The position numbers and the translations under genes are program-made. Source: Arenicellales bacterium (GTDB lineage: Bacteria; Pseudomonadota; Gammaproteobacteria; Arenicellales; JAJDZL01). Taken from it: a stretch of DNA of 64,000 nt. The notes below the pieces were generated by a model. The model saw only the letters and a program-made list of their open reading frames with translations, did no database searches and was not told where the DNA came from. This document shows positions 19,664-29,131 of this stretch, piece after piece. Position 1 is the stretch's first letter; each line of letters opens with the position of its first letter. Where the stretch lies: positions 3,534,001 to 3,598,000 of the forward strand of contig OY282380.1 of NCBI GenBank assembly GCA_958295885.1, written 5' to 3'.

Positions 19664-20624
19664 TTAAGTCGATTCGATTCCTAACCAGCAAAGCAACTCA
19701 ATATCCTCTGGTCTTATCGGTGGGAGGGGTGAAGGAGGTTCAACTGCTTCAAGGCCGGTCTCAATTATTTTGTTTATTAGAATTTTTGAGAGCACACTGC
19801 CATTGCGCTTTTCCGTTTCGAACCAACCACGTAACATTATTTCTTCCCGGCGTGGCCAAGGAGATTCTAGAATGTCTAAAGCACGGGCCACTTTGTTTTG
19901 CGATACCCCCCGGGGGCGGATTGGCGCGAATGAATTCGGCGACTCGATAGTTTAAGGGTCGAACCTTGGGTTGCAGATTGGCAGGATCAGTCTGTTGCAT
20001 CCAGTCGTCCCAAATGTCATCCCTCGCCGTTTCCCAAAAATCATAGACCCGTTCTTGAATTTCAGCAGGAAACCAGAGCGGAGTATCAACGGTACATTCG
20101 ATCAGCCGTAGACAGGTTCCAAACTCGCGTTCCAACACTCCTTTATCGGTTTCAGGCTGCCAGTTAACATCAGCCGGGATAAACCGCAGATAAGTTCGTT
20201 CAAATTTACTTTCCACGCCGACAACCGCACAGAAAAACACACCTCGCTTCTTTCCCTTCATCATACCGGAACCAATCTTCCACGGAAGCCGAATAATTCG
20301 ATCACGATCTTCACTGAGAGCCTTGCGTAAGGTTTGCCGGTATTCTTCTCCAGTCTGCGCTGCACCAGTGGTTCCACCACGTTCAAATAGGGATGCATCC
20401 TGACCAAGTAGTTTTTCAATTTCCTCGCGAGTTTCTGTGAATACCTGCCTTCCATGAATGGCACCTTCAATTGGAGCTTCTACCCCAACACTCGCTGCTG
20501 CGACGGCTATTTTGTCTAGGATGCGCTGTTCAAGATTTAGAAGTTGATCAAGCCGGTCAACAGGAAAAATCGTTCGGAGAAACACTCGATTGTGCGGACT
20601 GCCTATCCGGTCGAACTATGTCCC
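19664..20624 (-). pseudogene. C-terminal remnant of a large SNF2-type helicase, frameshifted
   Basis: Reading on the minus strand, the remnant opens after a TAG with FDRIGSPHNRVFLRTIFP, which is helicase motif VI (GRxDRIGQ-like) of SNF2-family proteins. About 240 residues of the C-terminal accessory region follow. At 19906-19916, a run of C6 then G5, the frame changes: the segment after PPPGG continues in another frame as VSQNKVARALDILESPWPRR to the stop at 19664. All helicase domain 1 and most of domain 2 are missing, so this is a truncated and frameshifted gene. Large SNF2 helicases of this sort are common in defence islands (for example in DISARM), but the system cannot be named from this fragment. 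Confidence 0.7.
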
Positions 20625-20681
20625 TCGCTCACAGCTCAGGCGTGATGCGGTCTCGGTTACACTCCACCCCATTTCGTGTTT

Positions 20682-21563
20682 TTATCCGGGATTGGAAACA
20701 TTCATGAGTTTGAGGAAATCGCTCTCCGAGAGAATTTGAATATGCGTACCCTGCTTAATTAACTTTTCTGCATTTCGATGTTTTCTACTCTTACTATAGC
20801 CATTTAACTTACTCAAATCCTGAGTGCCAACCACAAGCATGGTCACTTTCTTGGAGATCCCATCCTTTACAACACACCCTGCTCTGGCTGCCATACCAGT
20901 GGCCTCTTGCCGTGGAATTTGGAGCGTTCCTGTGAATAGTATTTTTTCACCGTACAATGCTCCTTCTACATTCACTTCTCTACTCACTGATGGTGCAGTT
21001 TTAGGAGACGCCGGAGAGATGGCTCGATTAACTCGGCTCAACCATTGTTCTATTTCTGTTCCAGTGTCTGCGCAAGCAAGCAGCACGATCTCTGTACAAA
21101 CTCTGGCATCTTCCAATGCATCATGATGCTTTAATGAGATGTTGAAGTCTTTTGCGACATTCTTAAGTCCATAACCCTTCCTTGCATACTTATCCGGCCA
21201 GGCCCGGCGGACAATTCGAGTGCTATCAAGCCATGTCACCCTGAGTTGTTCAAGGCTATAACGTTTCAACGCACGTTCCAATGCAACTCGATCAAAACTC
21301 GTATGGCTTACTAAAATTGATCCATGTAACCGAGAGTGCAACTCTCCGTGCAGTTCGGGGAGAGTTGGACTATTGCCAACATCTTGTTCGTTGATTCCGT
21401 GAATTGATGATACGAAGAACGGATCGAACCAAGTCTCCGGTTTAACAAGGGTTTTCCACTGATCTTCGATTTCTCCGTCTCGAACATGAACAATACCGAT
21501 TTGACAAATACTTCCCCGATCAGCATTGGCTGTTTCCACATCAATTACGTTAAATGTTTGCAT
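20682..21563 (-). CDS. DEDDh 3'-5' exonuclease with C-terminal BRCT domain
   Basis: An intact 293-residue protein. Residues 1-165 form a DnaQ-like exonuclease: Exo I FNVIDVETAN, Exo II around HTSFDRVALE, and Exo III HHDALEDARV (the HxAxxD pattern), so all four acidic ligands and the His are present. Residues about 200-290 form a BRCT domain (GEKILFTGTL... KKVTMLVVG), as in DNA ligase and some epsilon-like exonucleases. Such fusions are annotated as DNA polymerase III epsilon-like proteins and presumably act in DNA repair or phage defence. It lies in the debris between tmk and holB yet has no visible defect. Confidence 0.88.
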   Translation of the reverse strand: MQTFNVIDVETANADRGSICQIGIVHVRDGEIEDQWKTLVKPETWFDPFFVSSIHGINEQDVGNSPTLPELHGELHSRLHGSILVSHTSFDRVALERALKRYSLEQLRVTWLDSTRIVRRAWPDKYARKGYGLKNVAKDFNISLKHHDALEDARVCTEIVLLACADTGTEIEQWLSRVNRAISPASPKTAPSVSREVNVEGALYGEKILFTGTLQIPRQEATGMAARAGCVVKDGISKKVTMLVVGTQDLSKLNGYSKSRKHRNAEKLIKQGTHIQILSESDFLKLMNVSNPG

Positions 21564-21721
21564 TATGCGACTCCTAGTAAATTCAAAAAATTATTGCTAT
21601 TTGGTAACTGCTTGCCCAATGGTATGCCGACAATCACAGTAAATGGGGCAAAACTGGAGTATGGGTTTCAATGATCGGGGCCATGTCTGCTTGAATCCAA
21701 GTCTGTGACCGAGAGCGATTT

Positions 21722-22680
21722 TTGAATTTACCGTACCCCATAATTGTAGCTGAAGTGATGTGTTTTTGCGGTCAATGCCAAGACGAAATCGCGGCCTCAC
21801 ATTCGTTTTCATCGGTATTTCACTGTGATGAGAACGGCTGGAAGGTCTATGAGAAGATGGAGGGGAAAATCGGCCATCGGTGGTATCTGTGGGTGTTTGA
21901 GAGCGTTTCATCGGTGATCTACCGCATTGAGCCGACGCGCAGCGGTGATGTTCCGATCAAGCACTTCAGTTCACTGTCTGAGAAGCTCAAGGAAGTGTTT
22001 GTCATTTGTGACCGTTACAGTGGTTACAAGCGATTGACGAAAGTCAATTCGGCGACCATACTGGCTTTTTGCTGGGTTCATATGCGGCGGGATTATCTCG
22101 AAGCTGCGGTGCAGTATCCGCAACTGGAGCCGTGGATGTTCGAGTGGCGGGAGCGCATTGGCGAGATTTATCACCTCAATGCGCGTCGTCTGGAGCATTT
22201 CGATGAGTCGAGGCCGTTGGATCAGCAAAGCGAATCATTCATGCGTCAACAGCAGCGGCTTGAGCGCTCGGTCGAGCAGATGGAGCGGATTTTGAAGCAT
22301 GAATTGTCTGCAGAAAAGATCCATCCGGCCCAACTCAAGGTGCTGAGCAGTCTGCAGAATTACTGGTCGGGGCTGATGGTGCTTTTAAAACACAATCAGG
22401 TTGCGCTTGACAATAACTCTGGGGAACGCAAGTTGCGCAACCCACAGCGATGCTGCGCAAGAACTGCCGCGGCTTTGGCAGTCACTAGAGCGCTTCGCTG
22501 GCAGCACAGATGTTCTCAATCATTCAGACCGTGCTTTAGTGGGATCTCAATCCCCATCGATGGCTGTATGAATATCTCAGCGCCTGCGCCGCCAATGGCG
22601 GACAGGCGCCTGAGGATCTTGAGGCTTTCATTCCCTGGCGGATGAGCGAGGCTCGACGGGCTGAGATGTCGCAGCCACCG
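21722..22680 (+). pseudogene. IS66-family transposase (TnpC) remnant
   Basis: The frame from about 21800 to 22440 gives IS66 TnpC landmarks: FHCDENGWKV (first catalytic Asp region), HRWYLWVFES, VICDRYSGYKRL (second Asp), and LDNNSGERKLRN (catalytic Glu region). The N-terminal half is missing. After position 22440 the reading frame shifts; the continuation MLRKNCRGFGSH is followed by a stop at 22486-22488, another in-frame stop at 22537-22539, and then the IS66 tail WLYEYLSACAANGG. At least one frameshift and two nonsense changes, so inactive. I could not place inverted repeats. Confidence 0.85.
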
Positions 22681-22772
22681 GCTGCAGTCAGCCAGCGCAG
22701 TTCTCTGATCTCAAAGTGCGAGGCAGCTGCGTCAACGCAACGCGGTTGTCTTTCAACCGTCTCACAGCCGCC

Positions 22773-23624
22773 ATGACTCGATATTGCGGACGCGACTTCA
22801 GTTGCAAGGACCTGCAGCGCATTCGCAAACTGATTGCCGTCCATCCTGACAGTTCCAAAACCCGGCTGTCGCAACAGGTCTGTGAGCTGCTGGATTGGAA
22901 AAAGCCCGATGGAGGACTCAAAGAGATGTCGTGCCGGGCAGCGATGCTGCGCATGCATCGAGATCAGCTGATTGTGCTGCGGCCGCCTCGTCGACAGCCA
23001 ATCAGGGCGGTCATCCGCTTCACCGACAGCACTGCACCGCAGACACCGATCCGCGCACTGTTGCATGAAGTGTCAACACCCCAGCTGCGGCGGGTTTCAA
23101 CCCCCGCTGATTCACGTCTTTGGAAACGAATACATCGAACGCTATCATTATCTTGGATACAAACCCCTGCCCGGCGCTCAGCAGCGTTATTTCGCTGCCA
23201 TAGACCGTCAGATTGTCGCCGCCTTTGGTTTCGGCGCAACAGCATGGAAAACCGCACCCCGGGATGACTTCATCGGCTGAAATCGGGAGCGCAGAGAAGC
23301 CAATCTGGCGCTGATCGTGAACAATGCAAGATTCCTCATTCTGCCTTGGATCAACTGCCCCAATCTTGCCTCGCATCTGCTTGCAAGGATCGCCCGGGAA
23401 CTCTCGCAGCAGTGGTAGATCGTTACCGGATTCGACCGGTGCTGCTTGAGACTTTCTTTGAGCAGCGCTTTTTAGGCACATGCTACCGGGCTGCGAACTG
23501 GATCAATGTCGGTCAAACCAAAGGACTCGGCAAATGCGCTGCCTCCGCGAAGTCAAAATTGCCGATCAAGGAATTCTGGCTGTACCCGCTGTGCCGGGAC
23601 TTCAGGAAAATACTCAACAGTTGA
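22773..23624 (+). pseudogene. DUF4338 (DruA-like) gene remnant
   Basis: The first segment (ATG 22773 to about 23060) reads YCGRDFS, then DGGLKEMSCRAAMLRMHRD, the N-terminal signature of DUF4338 proteins such as DruA of Druantia. The frame then changes and continues as YHYLGYKPLPGAQQRY, AFGFGATAWKTAPRDDFIG, a TGA at 23278-23280 where the family has Trp, then LIVNNARFLILP and CPNLASHLLARI. A TAG at 23416-23418 follows, and after another frame change LLETFF and CYRAANWINVGQTKGLGK complete the domain. Two frameshifts and two stops make it a clear pseudogene. The same landmarks appear in the N-terminal half of the intact transposase at 59038-60816. Confidence 0.82.
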
Positions 23625-23972
23625 TTCCTCTCGGCCTATGGGTTGGCCGAATATTTACAGAAATTCTTATGAATGTCAAATGTAACTGATTGATAATATA
23701 TGTTCTTGTCATGTATTACGGACTGACTTCGGGCAACCGGTGAGGTGCCTTTTGCGAATTGGAATAGAATCGACCCAAAAGCCCGAAGATGGTTAAGAAA
23801 ATTACTGGAAACTGTGTTTTGTTTGGAGTAAATTAAATTTCTAGACCTTGATTTACTTCATAAAATCGAACAACTATAAACAACACAAACACCTCAATAA
23901 ATTCTTCCGATATTCATCAAAGGCGGGATTTTCTTCGTCTTTCGTGAATGCCCAGATCACAGCACTGGGTTC

Positions 23973-24632
23973 TTATTCCATACGTTTTCCAATAAATTCC
24001 TGAACAATCTGTCTGGTTTCGCTGCGAACCTGGCTGATGCTGTTTGCCGCATTGATGAATTTTACCCTCTCGGGTTCACGGCTGGCAATTTTAACGTAGG
24101 CGCTCCGAACTCGGTTGTGGAATGCTCGGTCCAGACTTTCAAATCGATCAAGATCATCTCTATATTCTAATATGCGCTCTCGGCCGATGTCCGTATCAGC
24201 GTCTAAAAGCAGGGTTAAACTGGGTTTGAAATCTCCAAGGAGCCAATTTTCAATCTGTCGAATTCTTTCGAATACGATCTGTCTGCCGCCTCCCTGATAG
24301 GCATACGTTGAATCCGTAAATCGATCACTGAGCACCCAATGCCCAGCTTCCAGGCTGGGCAAAATGACTTCTCGCATGTGTTGAGCTCGAGATGCAAAAA
24401 TGATGAGAATCTCAGTTTCCGCTTCAAATTCGAAATCTCGCGACAGCACGAGCTCGCGCAATGCCTCCCCCACTGCCGTTCCACCCGGTTCGCGTGTTGA
24501 GACTACGGAAAAACCTGCTTCTTCAATGGTTGAAGCGATGGTTTCGGTGGCAGCGGTTTTGCCGGCGCCGTCAATTCCTTCGACTGTAATGAAATGCCCT
24601 GGTGCGTTCGGCTCGTTGTTATGTTTGCTCAT
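23973..24632 (-). CDS. tmk: Thymidylate kinase
   Basis: Tmk phosphorylates dTMP to dTDP for DNA synthesis. The 219-residue protein has the P-loop EGIDGAGKTAATE near residue 18, the DR(F/Y) motif in LSDRFTDSTYAYQGGGR near 98-112 and TREPGGT near 46. All match the bacterial family. It is the last gene of the fatty-acid cluster before the inserted block; in relatives holB follows immediately, but here nearly 4.9 kb of mobile and defence debris intervenes. Confidence 0.96.
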   Translation of the reverse strand: MSKHNNEPNAPGHFITVEGIDGAGKTAATETIASTIEEAGFSVVSTREPGGTAVGEALRELVLSRDFEFEAETEILIIFASRAQHMREVILPSLEAGHWVLSDRFTDSTYAYQGGGRQIVFERIRQIENWLLGDFKPSLTLLLDADTDIGRERILEYRDDLDRFESLDRAFHNRVRSAYVKIASREPERVKFINAANSISQVRSETRQIVQEFIGKRME

Positions 24633-24684
24633 GCCATTGAATTAATGTTAATGTTGTGAGCATTGAAATAGATGTCCATGCAGA

Positions 24685-25707
24685 TCAGTTATCTCGCAGT
24701 TTTCGATATTCAAGTACTGCTTTATTGTGTTCATCCAGCGTATCGGAAAACGTGTGAGATCCATCTCCGCGAGCAACAAAATACAGAGCGGTTGTATCTG
24801 CTGGCTGTGCTGCCGCCTGAAGTGCCGCAAGACCTGGCATGGCAATCGGTGTTGGAGGCAGACCCGCTCGCGTGTAAGTGTTGTGCTCTGTATCTGTATC
24901 CAAGTGACTGCGAGTAAGTGGCCCATCAATTCCGCCTAAGCCATAAATGACGGTCGCGTCCATTTGAAGACGCATACCTTTTCGCAGTCGATTGACAATC
25001 ACTCCGGCAATAATTGGATACTCTTCAAAAACATTCGATTCCTTTTGAATAATTGAAGCAACAATCAGCCCTTCCTGCGGAGTGTCATAGGGCAGATCAG
25101 GTTTTCTTAGAGACCACTCTCGTTCCAATGCAGAATGCATGGCCCGATGGGATGTTCTTAGAATTGAGACGTCAGTCTGACCCGAGTTATAGTGGTACGT
25201 GTCAGGGAAGAACCACCCCTCAGGATGTTGTGATGGAATACTCAATTCATCCAGTATGTCTTCGTAAGCGGCTCCAGCAAGCGTGTGCTCAATGTTGTCT
25301 GCCAAACTCAGTTCTGAAAGAAAATCTTTGAAAGTCCAGCCTTCCAAAAATCGAATTGAGTAGGTTACAAAATGTCCCTCGGCAATGTGATTCAAAATAT
25401 CCAATAAGCTATATTCAGGTTCAAAACGATATTCACCCGCCTGTAAATTCCGTTCATATCCCCCAATTCGAGCAGTCCAAAGCAACACAAATGGCTGATC
25501 GAAATCACCATGCTCCTGCAGCATGCGAGCTAGGTCGGATACATTCTCACCAGAACGCAGCTGAATTAAAGTTTCGGATGAAACGTTAATCGGCCGCTTA
25601 ATATGCCAACTAAAGTAAGCTGCCGTCAGAAAGACAGCCAGCAGACTGAGTTGAACCAAGATCAACCACAGCCTAAACCCTCGAGTCCGATTTCGCCTGC
25701 GTTTCAA
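24685..25707 (-). CDS. mltG: Endolytic murein transglycosylase MltG
   Basis: MltG cuts nascent glycan strands at the inner membrane and sets glycan chain length. The 340-residue protein begins with a basic segment and one membrane helix (about residues 10-33, WLILVQLSLLAVFLTAAYFSW), followed by a LysM-like region and the YceG catalytic domain. The active-site motif ASIIQKES carries the catalytic Glu, and further on YTRAGLPPTPIAMPGLAAL is the conserved substrate-binding block. It lies between fabF and tmk. The aminodeoxychorismate lyase gene pabC usually found before mltG is absent. Confidence 0.95.
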   Translation of the reverse strand: MKRRRNRTRGFRLWLILVQLSLLAVFLTAAYFSWHIKRPINVSSETLIQLRSGENVSDLARMLQEHGDFDQPFVLLWTARIGGYERNLQAGEYRFEPEYSLLDILNHIAEGHFVTYSIRFLEGWTFKDFLSELSLADNIEHTLAGAAYEDILDELSIPSQHPEGWFFPDTYHYNSGQTDVSILRTSHRAMHSALEREWSLRKPDLPYDTPQEGLIVASIIQKESNVFEEYPIIAGVIVNRLRKGMRLQMDATVIYGLGGIDGPLTRSHLDTDTEHNTYTRAGLPPTPIAMPGLAALQAAAQPADTTALYFVARGDGSHTFSDTLDEHNKAVLEYRKLRDN

Positions 25708-25766
25708 GTACTCTTTAATTCAATAAAATTTGGAATTTTTCATGCAGCATCAGAAATTCCATCAAA

Positions 25767-27008
25767 TCAATTGAACTGTTTGAATGATATCGAACCATTC
25801 GTACCTCCGAACCCGAAGGAATTGGAAATTGCATTTCTGATTTTCATTGGGCGAGCGCCTTCAGGTATGTAATCGAGATCACATTCTGGGTCCTGTTCCA
25901 CCAAATTAATTGTGGGTGGCGCAACTTGATGATAAATGGAAAGAACTGTGTGAATTGCTTCAACGCCGCCAGCGGCTCCCAAGAGGTGCCCCACCATCGA
26001 CTTTGAAGAACTCAGTGCCAAATTGCGGGCGTGCTGTCCAAATAATTCTTTAACCGCCAGTGTTTCAGCGATGTCACCTAGAGGAGTCGAGGTGCCATGT
26101 GCATTGATGTAATCGATGTCGTCGGTATTTGTTTTTCCATTTCTCAGAACGTTCTTCATGCACACGAAGGCGCCTCGTCCACCCGGCGACGGACTGGTCA
26201 TGTGGTGTGCATCAGCACTTAATCCAAAACCTGTAATTTCTGCGTATATTCTGGCGCCTCTGCGCTTGGCGGTTTCCAATTCTTCCAAGACGAGAATGCC
26301 ACTTCCTTCTCCCAGCACAAATCCATCCCGTCCCAAATCCCAGGGACGGCTGGCGCCTTCAGGATCATCGTTGCGTCGGCTCAAAGCTCTCGCGTTTGCA
26401 AAACCACCCACCGATGTTGGTGTGATCGCTGCTTCGGTGCCCCCTGCAATCATAACGTCTGCATCACCAAACTGAATCAGTCTCATAGCGTCACCAATTG
26501 CATGAGTTCCAGTGGTACAGGCGGTGGTAATTGCCAGGTTTGGGCCTTTGAATCCATGGCGGATTGAAACGTTGCCGGCTGCCATGTTGATAATGGACAT
26601 GGGTATGTAGAATGGAGATATGCGTCGCACTCCTCGCTTGCTGGTTCGAATTGTCGTTGCCTCAATCGTGGTCAGACCGCCGATTCCAGCGCCAATGAGA
26701 ACGCCAATCATATCGGCGTTTTCGTCGGTGACTTCCAGACCTGAGTCTGCAACTGCCTCGTCGGCGGCAATGACGCCGAACTGAATGAATCGGTCCATCG
26801 TACGCGCTTCTTTCGAAGAAAGATAAGCCGTAGGCCGATAGGACTTCACTTCTCCAGCAATGGTGACTGGAAATCCAGACGTGTCGAATAAAGTGATCGG
26901 TCCGATTCCACTCTTTCCGAGCAGAGTGTTTTCCCAGTTTTCTGATTTCCCGATTCCAAGGGGCGAGATGATCCCCAGACCTGTTACAACGACGCGTCGA
27001 AAACTCAT
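25767..27008 (-). CDS. fabF: 3-oxoacyl-ACP synthase II FabF
   Basis: FabF elongates acyl-ACP with malonyl-ACP and controls temperature-dependent unsaturated fatty acid content. The 413-residue thiolase-fold protein has catalytic Cys164 in TTACTTGTHA, His in NAHGTSTPLGD and His in KSMVGHLLGAAGG, plus the C-terminal SFGFGGTNGS loop. It follows acpP by 74 bases, the standard order. Confidence 0.97.
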   Translation of the reverse strand: MSFRRVVVTGLGIISPLGIGKSENWENTLLGKSGIGPITLFDTSGFPVTIAGEVKSYRPTAYLSSKEARTMDRFIQFGVIAADEAVADSGLEVTDENADMIGVLIGAGIGGLTTIEATTIRTSKRGVRRISPFYIPMSIINMAAGNVSIRHGFKGPNLAITTACTTGTHAIGDAMRLIQFGDADVMIAGGTEAAITPTSVGGFANARALSRRNDDPEGASRPWDLGRDGFVLGEGSGILVLEELETAKRRGARIYAEITGFGLSADAHHMTSPSPGGRGAFVCMKNVLRNGKTNTDDIDYINAHGTSTPLGDIAETLAVKELFGQHARNLALSSSKSMVGHLLGAAGGVEAIHTVLSIYHQVAPPTINLVEQDPECDLDYIPEGARPMKIRNAISNSFGFGGTNGSISFKQFN

Positions 27009-27082
27009 GCGGGCTTCATTCAGAAATAGACATCAGTTGCAACCTGACCTGAATTTGCGGATTTCAGAATGCAAATCACGGA

Positions 27083-27334
27083 TCACATCAGTTCCTGGAT
27101 GTAGTCGACAGCATCTCCGACAGTTGAAATTCTTTCCGAATTTTCGTCGGGAATTTGCAGGTCAAACTCATCTTCGATCGCCATAATCAATTCAACAAGA
27201 TCAAGAGAATCTGCTTCCAAATCATTGATAAAAGAAGTGTTTCGAGTAAGTTCCGGAACAGGATTCTTATCTCCACACAACTGATCAATTGAAAGCCTAA
27301 TGACTCGTTCTTCTATGTTGGCACTATCGCTCAT
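27083..27334 (-). CDS. acpP: Acyl carrier protein
   Basis: The 83-residue acidic four-helix carrier that holds acyl chains on 4'-phosphopantetheine. Ser43 in [10 protein letters not shown] is the attachment site, and the helix-2 acidic face ([14 protein letters not shown]) for partner enzymes is intact. A good ribosome-binding site, TTGGAGGAAATAG, precedes the ATG. The 79-base gap upstream of acpP, larger than others in the operon, may hold an internal promoter, as acpP commonly has its own. Confidence 0.97.
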   Translation of the reverse strand: MSDSANIEERVIRLSIDQLCGDKNPVPELTRNTSFINDLEADSLDLVELIMAIEDEFDLQIPDENSERISTVGDAVDYIQELM

Positions 27335-27413
27335 TTACTATTTCCTCCAATTTGACTAAGACATAGACATCAAAAATAAAACTTGAATTGTACAAAGTAT
27401 TGATGTGTTAAAT

Positions 27414-28160
27414 TCAACGGCGTACCATTCCGCCATCCACATAAAGTGTCGTACCCGTTATGTACGAACTGCTTGGTGACGCCAAAAATACGACTGCGTT
27501 CGCAACATCCTGCGGAGTGCCCATGCAGCCCGCGGGAATTTTGCTCAACAAATCTTCCTTTATTCGAGAATGAAGTTGGTTCGTCATATCGGTCTCTATG
27601 AATCCGGGAGCAACTACATTCACAGTGATGTTTCTAGTGGCGATTTCAACCGCCAGCGACTTCGAGAAAGCAATCACTCCCGCCTTTGTCGCTGCATAGT
27701 GCGCCTGTCCCAAATTGCCCACCGCACCGACTACCGACGAAATGTTGATGATTCTTCCAAAGCGCTGCTGCATCATTCCGCGCACGAAGGTTTTGCATAA
27801 GCGGTAAACCGACTTAAGGTTGGTATCCACGACGGCATCCCATTCATCCTCACGCATCCGCATCACCAGGCTGTTTCTTGAAATTCCTGCGTTATTGACC
27901 AAGATCGATACTTTCCCGTATCTGCCGTTGATATGTCGGGCTAATTTGGTGACATCATCGTTGTCCGTAATGTTCAGTTTGACGCCTTCTCCAACGGCCC
28001 CCAAAGATTCCAGATGCGCCGAAATATTCGCAGCCCCCTCTTCTGTCGTGCCCGTACCAATGACAATGGCTCCATCCAGAGCCAGTCGCTCCGCGATCGC
28101 TCGTCCGATCCCCCGCGTCGCGCCGGTCACTAAACTGATGTGGTTTTGTTCTGAATCCAT
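27414..28160 (-). CDS. fabG: 3-oxoacyl-ACP reductase FabG
   Basis: FabG performs the NADPH-dependent first reduction of fatty acid elongation. The 248-residue SDR has TGATRGIG at the cofactor site, NNAG near 89, and the catalytic Ser in SSVVGAVG with YAATKAG giving Tyr and Lys. It starts 2 bases downstream of fabH; the malonyl-transferase gene fabD, which normally sits between fabH and fabG, is missing from this position. Confidence 0.96.
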   Translation of the reverse strand: MDSEQNHISLVTGATRGIGRAIAERLALDGAIVIGTGTTEEGAANISAHLESLGAVGEGVKLNITDNDDVTKLARHINGRYGKVSILVNNAGISRNSLVMRMREDEWDAVVDTNLKSVYRLCKTFVRGMMQQRFGRIINISSVVGAVGNLGQAHYAATKAGVIAFSKSLAVEIATRNITVNVVAPGFIETDMTNQLHSRIKEDLLSKIPAGCMGTPQDVANAVVFLASPSSSYITGTTLYVDGGMVRR

Positions 28161-28162
28161 CG

Positions 28163-29131
28163 CTAAATTGTCAAATAGGCTGCGCCCCAGGTAAAACCAC
28201 CGCCAAAACCTTCAATGAGAACTTTCTGACCGGGCTGAATTCTGCCATCACGCACGGCAGCATCCAGCGCCAGTGGAATGGAAGCGGCAGAGGTGTTGCC
28301 ATGTCGGTCGACAGTTACGACGGTCTTCTCCATTGGCACTCCCAATCTCCTGGCAGTCGCTGCAATGATTCTCATGTTCGCCTGATGTGGAATAAGCCAG
28401 TCCAGCTCATCGACGCTGATGTCATTGGCGTCCAATGCTTCAATTGCGACTTTTTCCATGCACTTGACGGCAATCTTAAATACTTCGCCGCCCTGCATCT
28501 GAGTGAATGCGGAACCATTGACGACCTCACTGAAATTCTTGGATACGCCCACCGGCACGCTCAGCAGGTCCTTGTACCGGCCATCCGCATACAAATGCGT
28601 TGAATGAATGCCGGGCTCGTCCGCCGCGTCCAGAATGACCGCACCAGCGCCGTCACCAAATAAAACGCATGTAGACCGGTCGTTCCAATCAATGATTCGA
28701 GAAAAGGTTTCAGCGCCCACAACCAGCGCTTTTGTCGAACTTCCGGTACGAATGAATTTGTCGGCGATGTCAAGCGCGTACATGAATCCAGCGCAGACTG
28801 CCTGAACGTCAAATGCGGGGAAACCGCTAATGCCGAGCCGTTCCTGCAGCAGACACGCGGAACTTGGAAAAACCTGGTCGGCAGTCGTGGTTGCGACAAC
28901 AACTAAATCAATATCACCGACATCACTGTCGGAGTTCTCAAGCGCGGCGCGGGCGGCATGTTCTGCCAAGTCGCAGGTTGTTTCGCTTTCATCAGCGATG
29001 TGACGGCATTCGATGCCTGTCCGAACAACGATCCACTCGTGAGTGGTATCGATTTTTTTCTCAAGTTCGTGATTGGTGACGCAGTTGGATGGCAGATAGC
29101 TGCCTGTTGCGACAATTTTTGAATAAATCAA
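28163..29131 (-). CDS. fabH: 3-oxoacyl-ACP synthase III FabH
   Basis: FabH starts fatty acid synthesis by condensing acetyl-CoA with malonyl-ACP. The 322-residue protein has Cys113 in [11 protein letters not shown], His in [10 protein letters not shown] and Asn in GNTSAASIP, the complete Cys-His-Asn triad. The C-terminal [11 protein letters not shown] loop is typical. Its start overlaps the plsX stop by 4 bases, so the two are translationally coupled. Confidence 0.97.
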   Translation of the reverse strand: MIYSKIVATGSYLPSNCVTNHELEKKIDTTHEWIVVRTGIECRHIADESETTCDLAEHAARAALENSDSDVGDIDLVVVATTTADQVFPSSACLLQERLGISGFPAFDVQAVCAGFMYALDIADKFIRTGSSTKALVVGAETFSRIIDWNDRSTCVLFGDGAGAVILDAADEPGIHSTHLYADGRYKDLLSVPVGVSKNFSEVVNGSAFTQMQGGEVFKIAVKCMEKVAIEALDANDISVDELDWLIPHQANMRIIAATARRLGVPMEKTVVTVDRHGNTSAASIPLALDAAVRDGRIQPGQKVLIEGFGGGFTWGAAYLTI

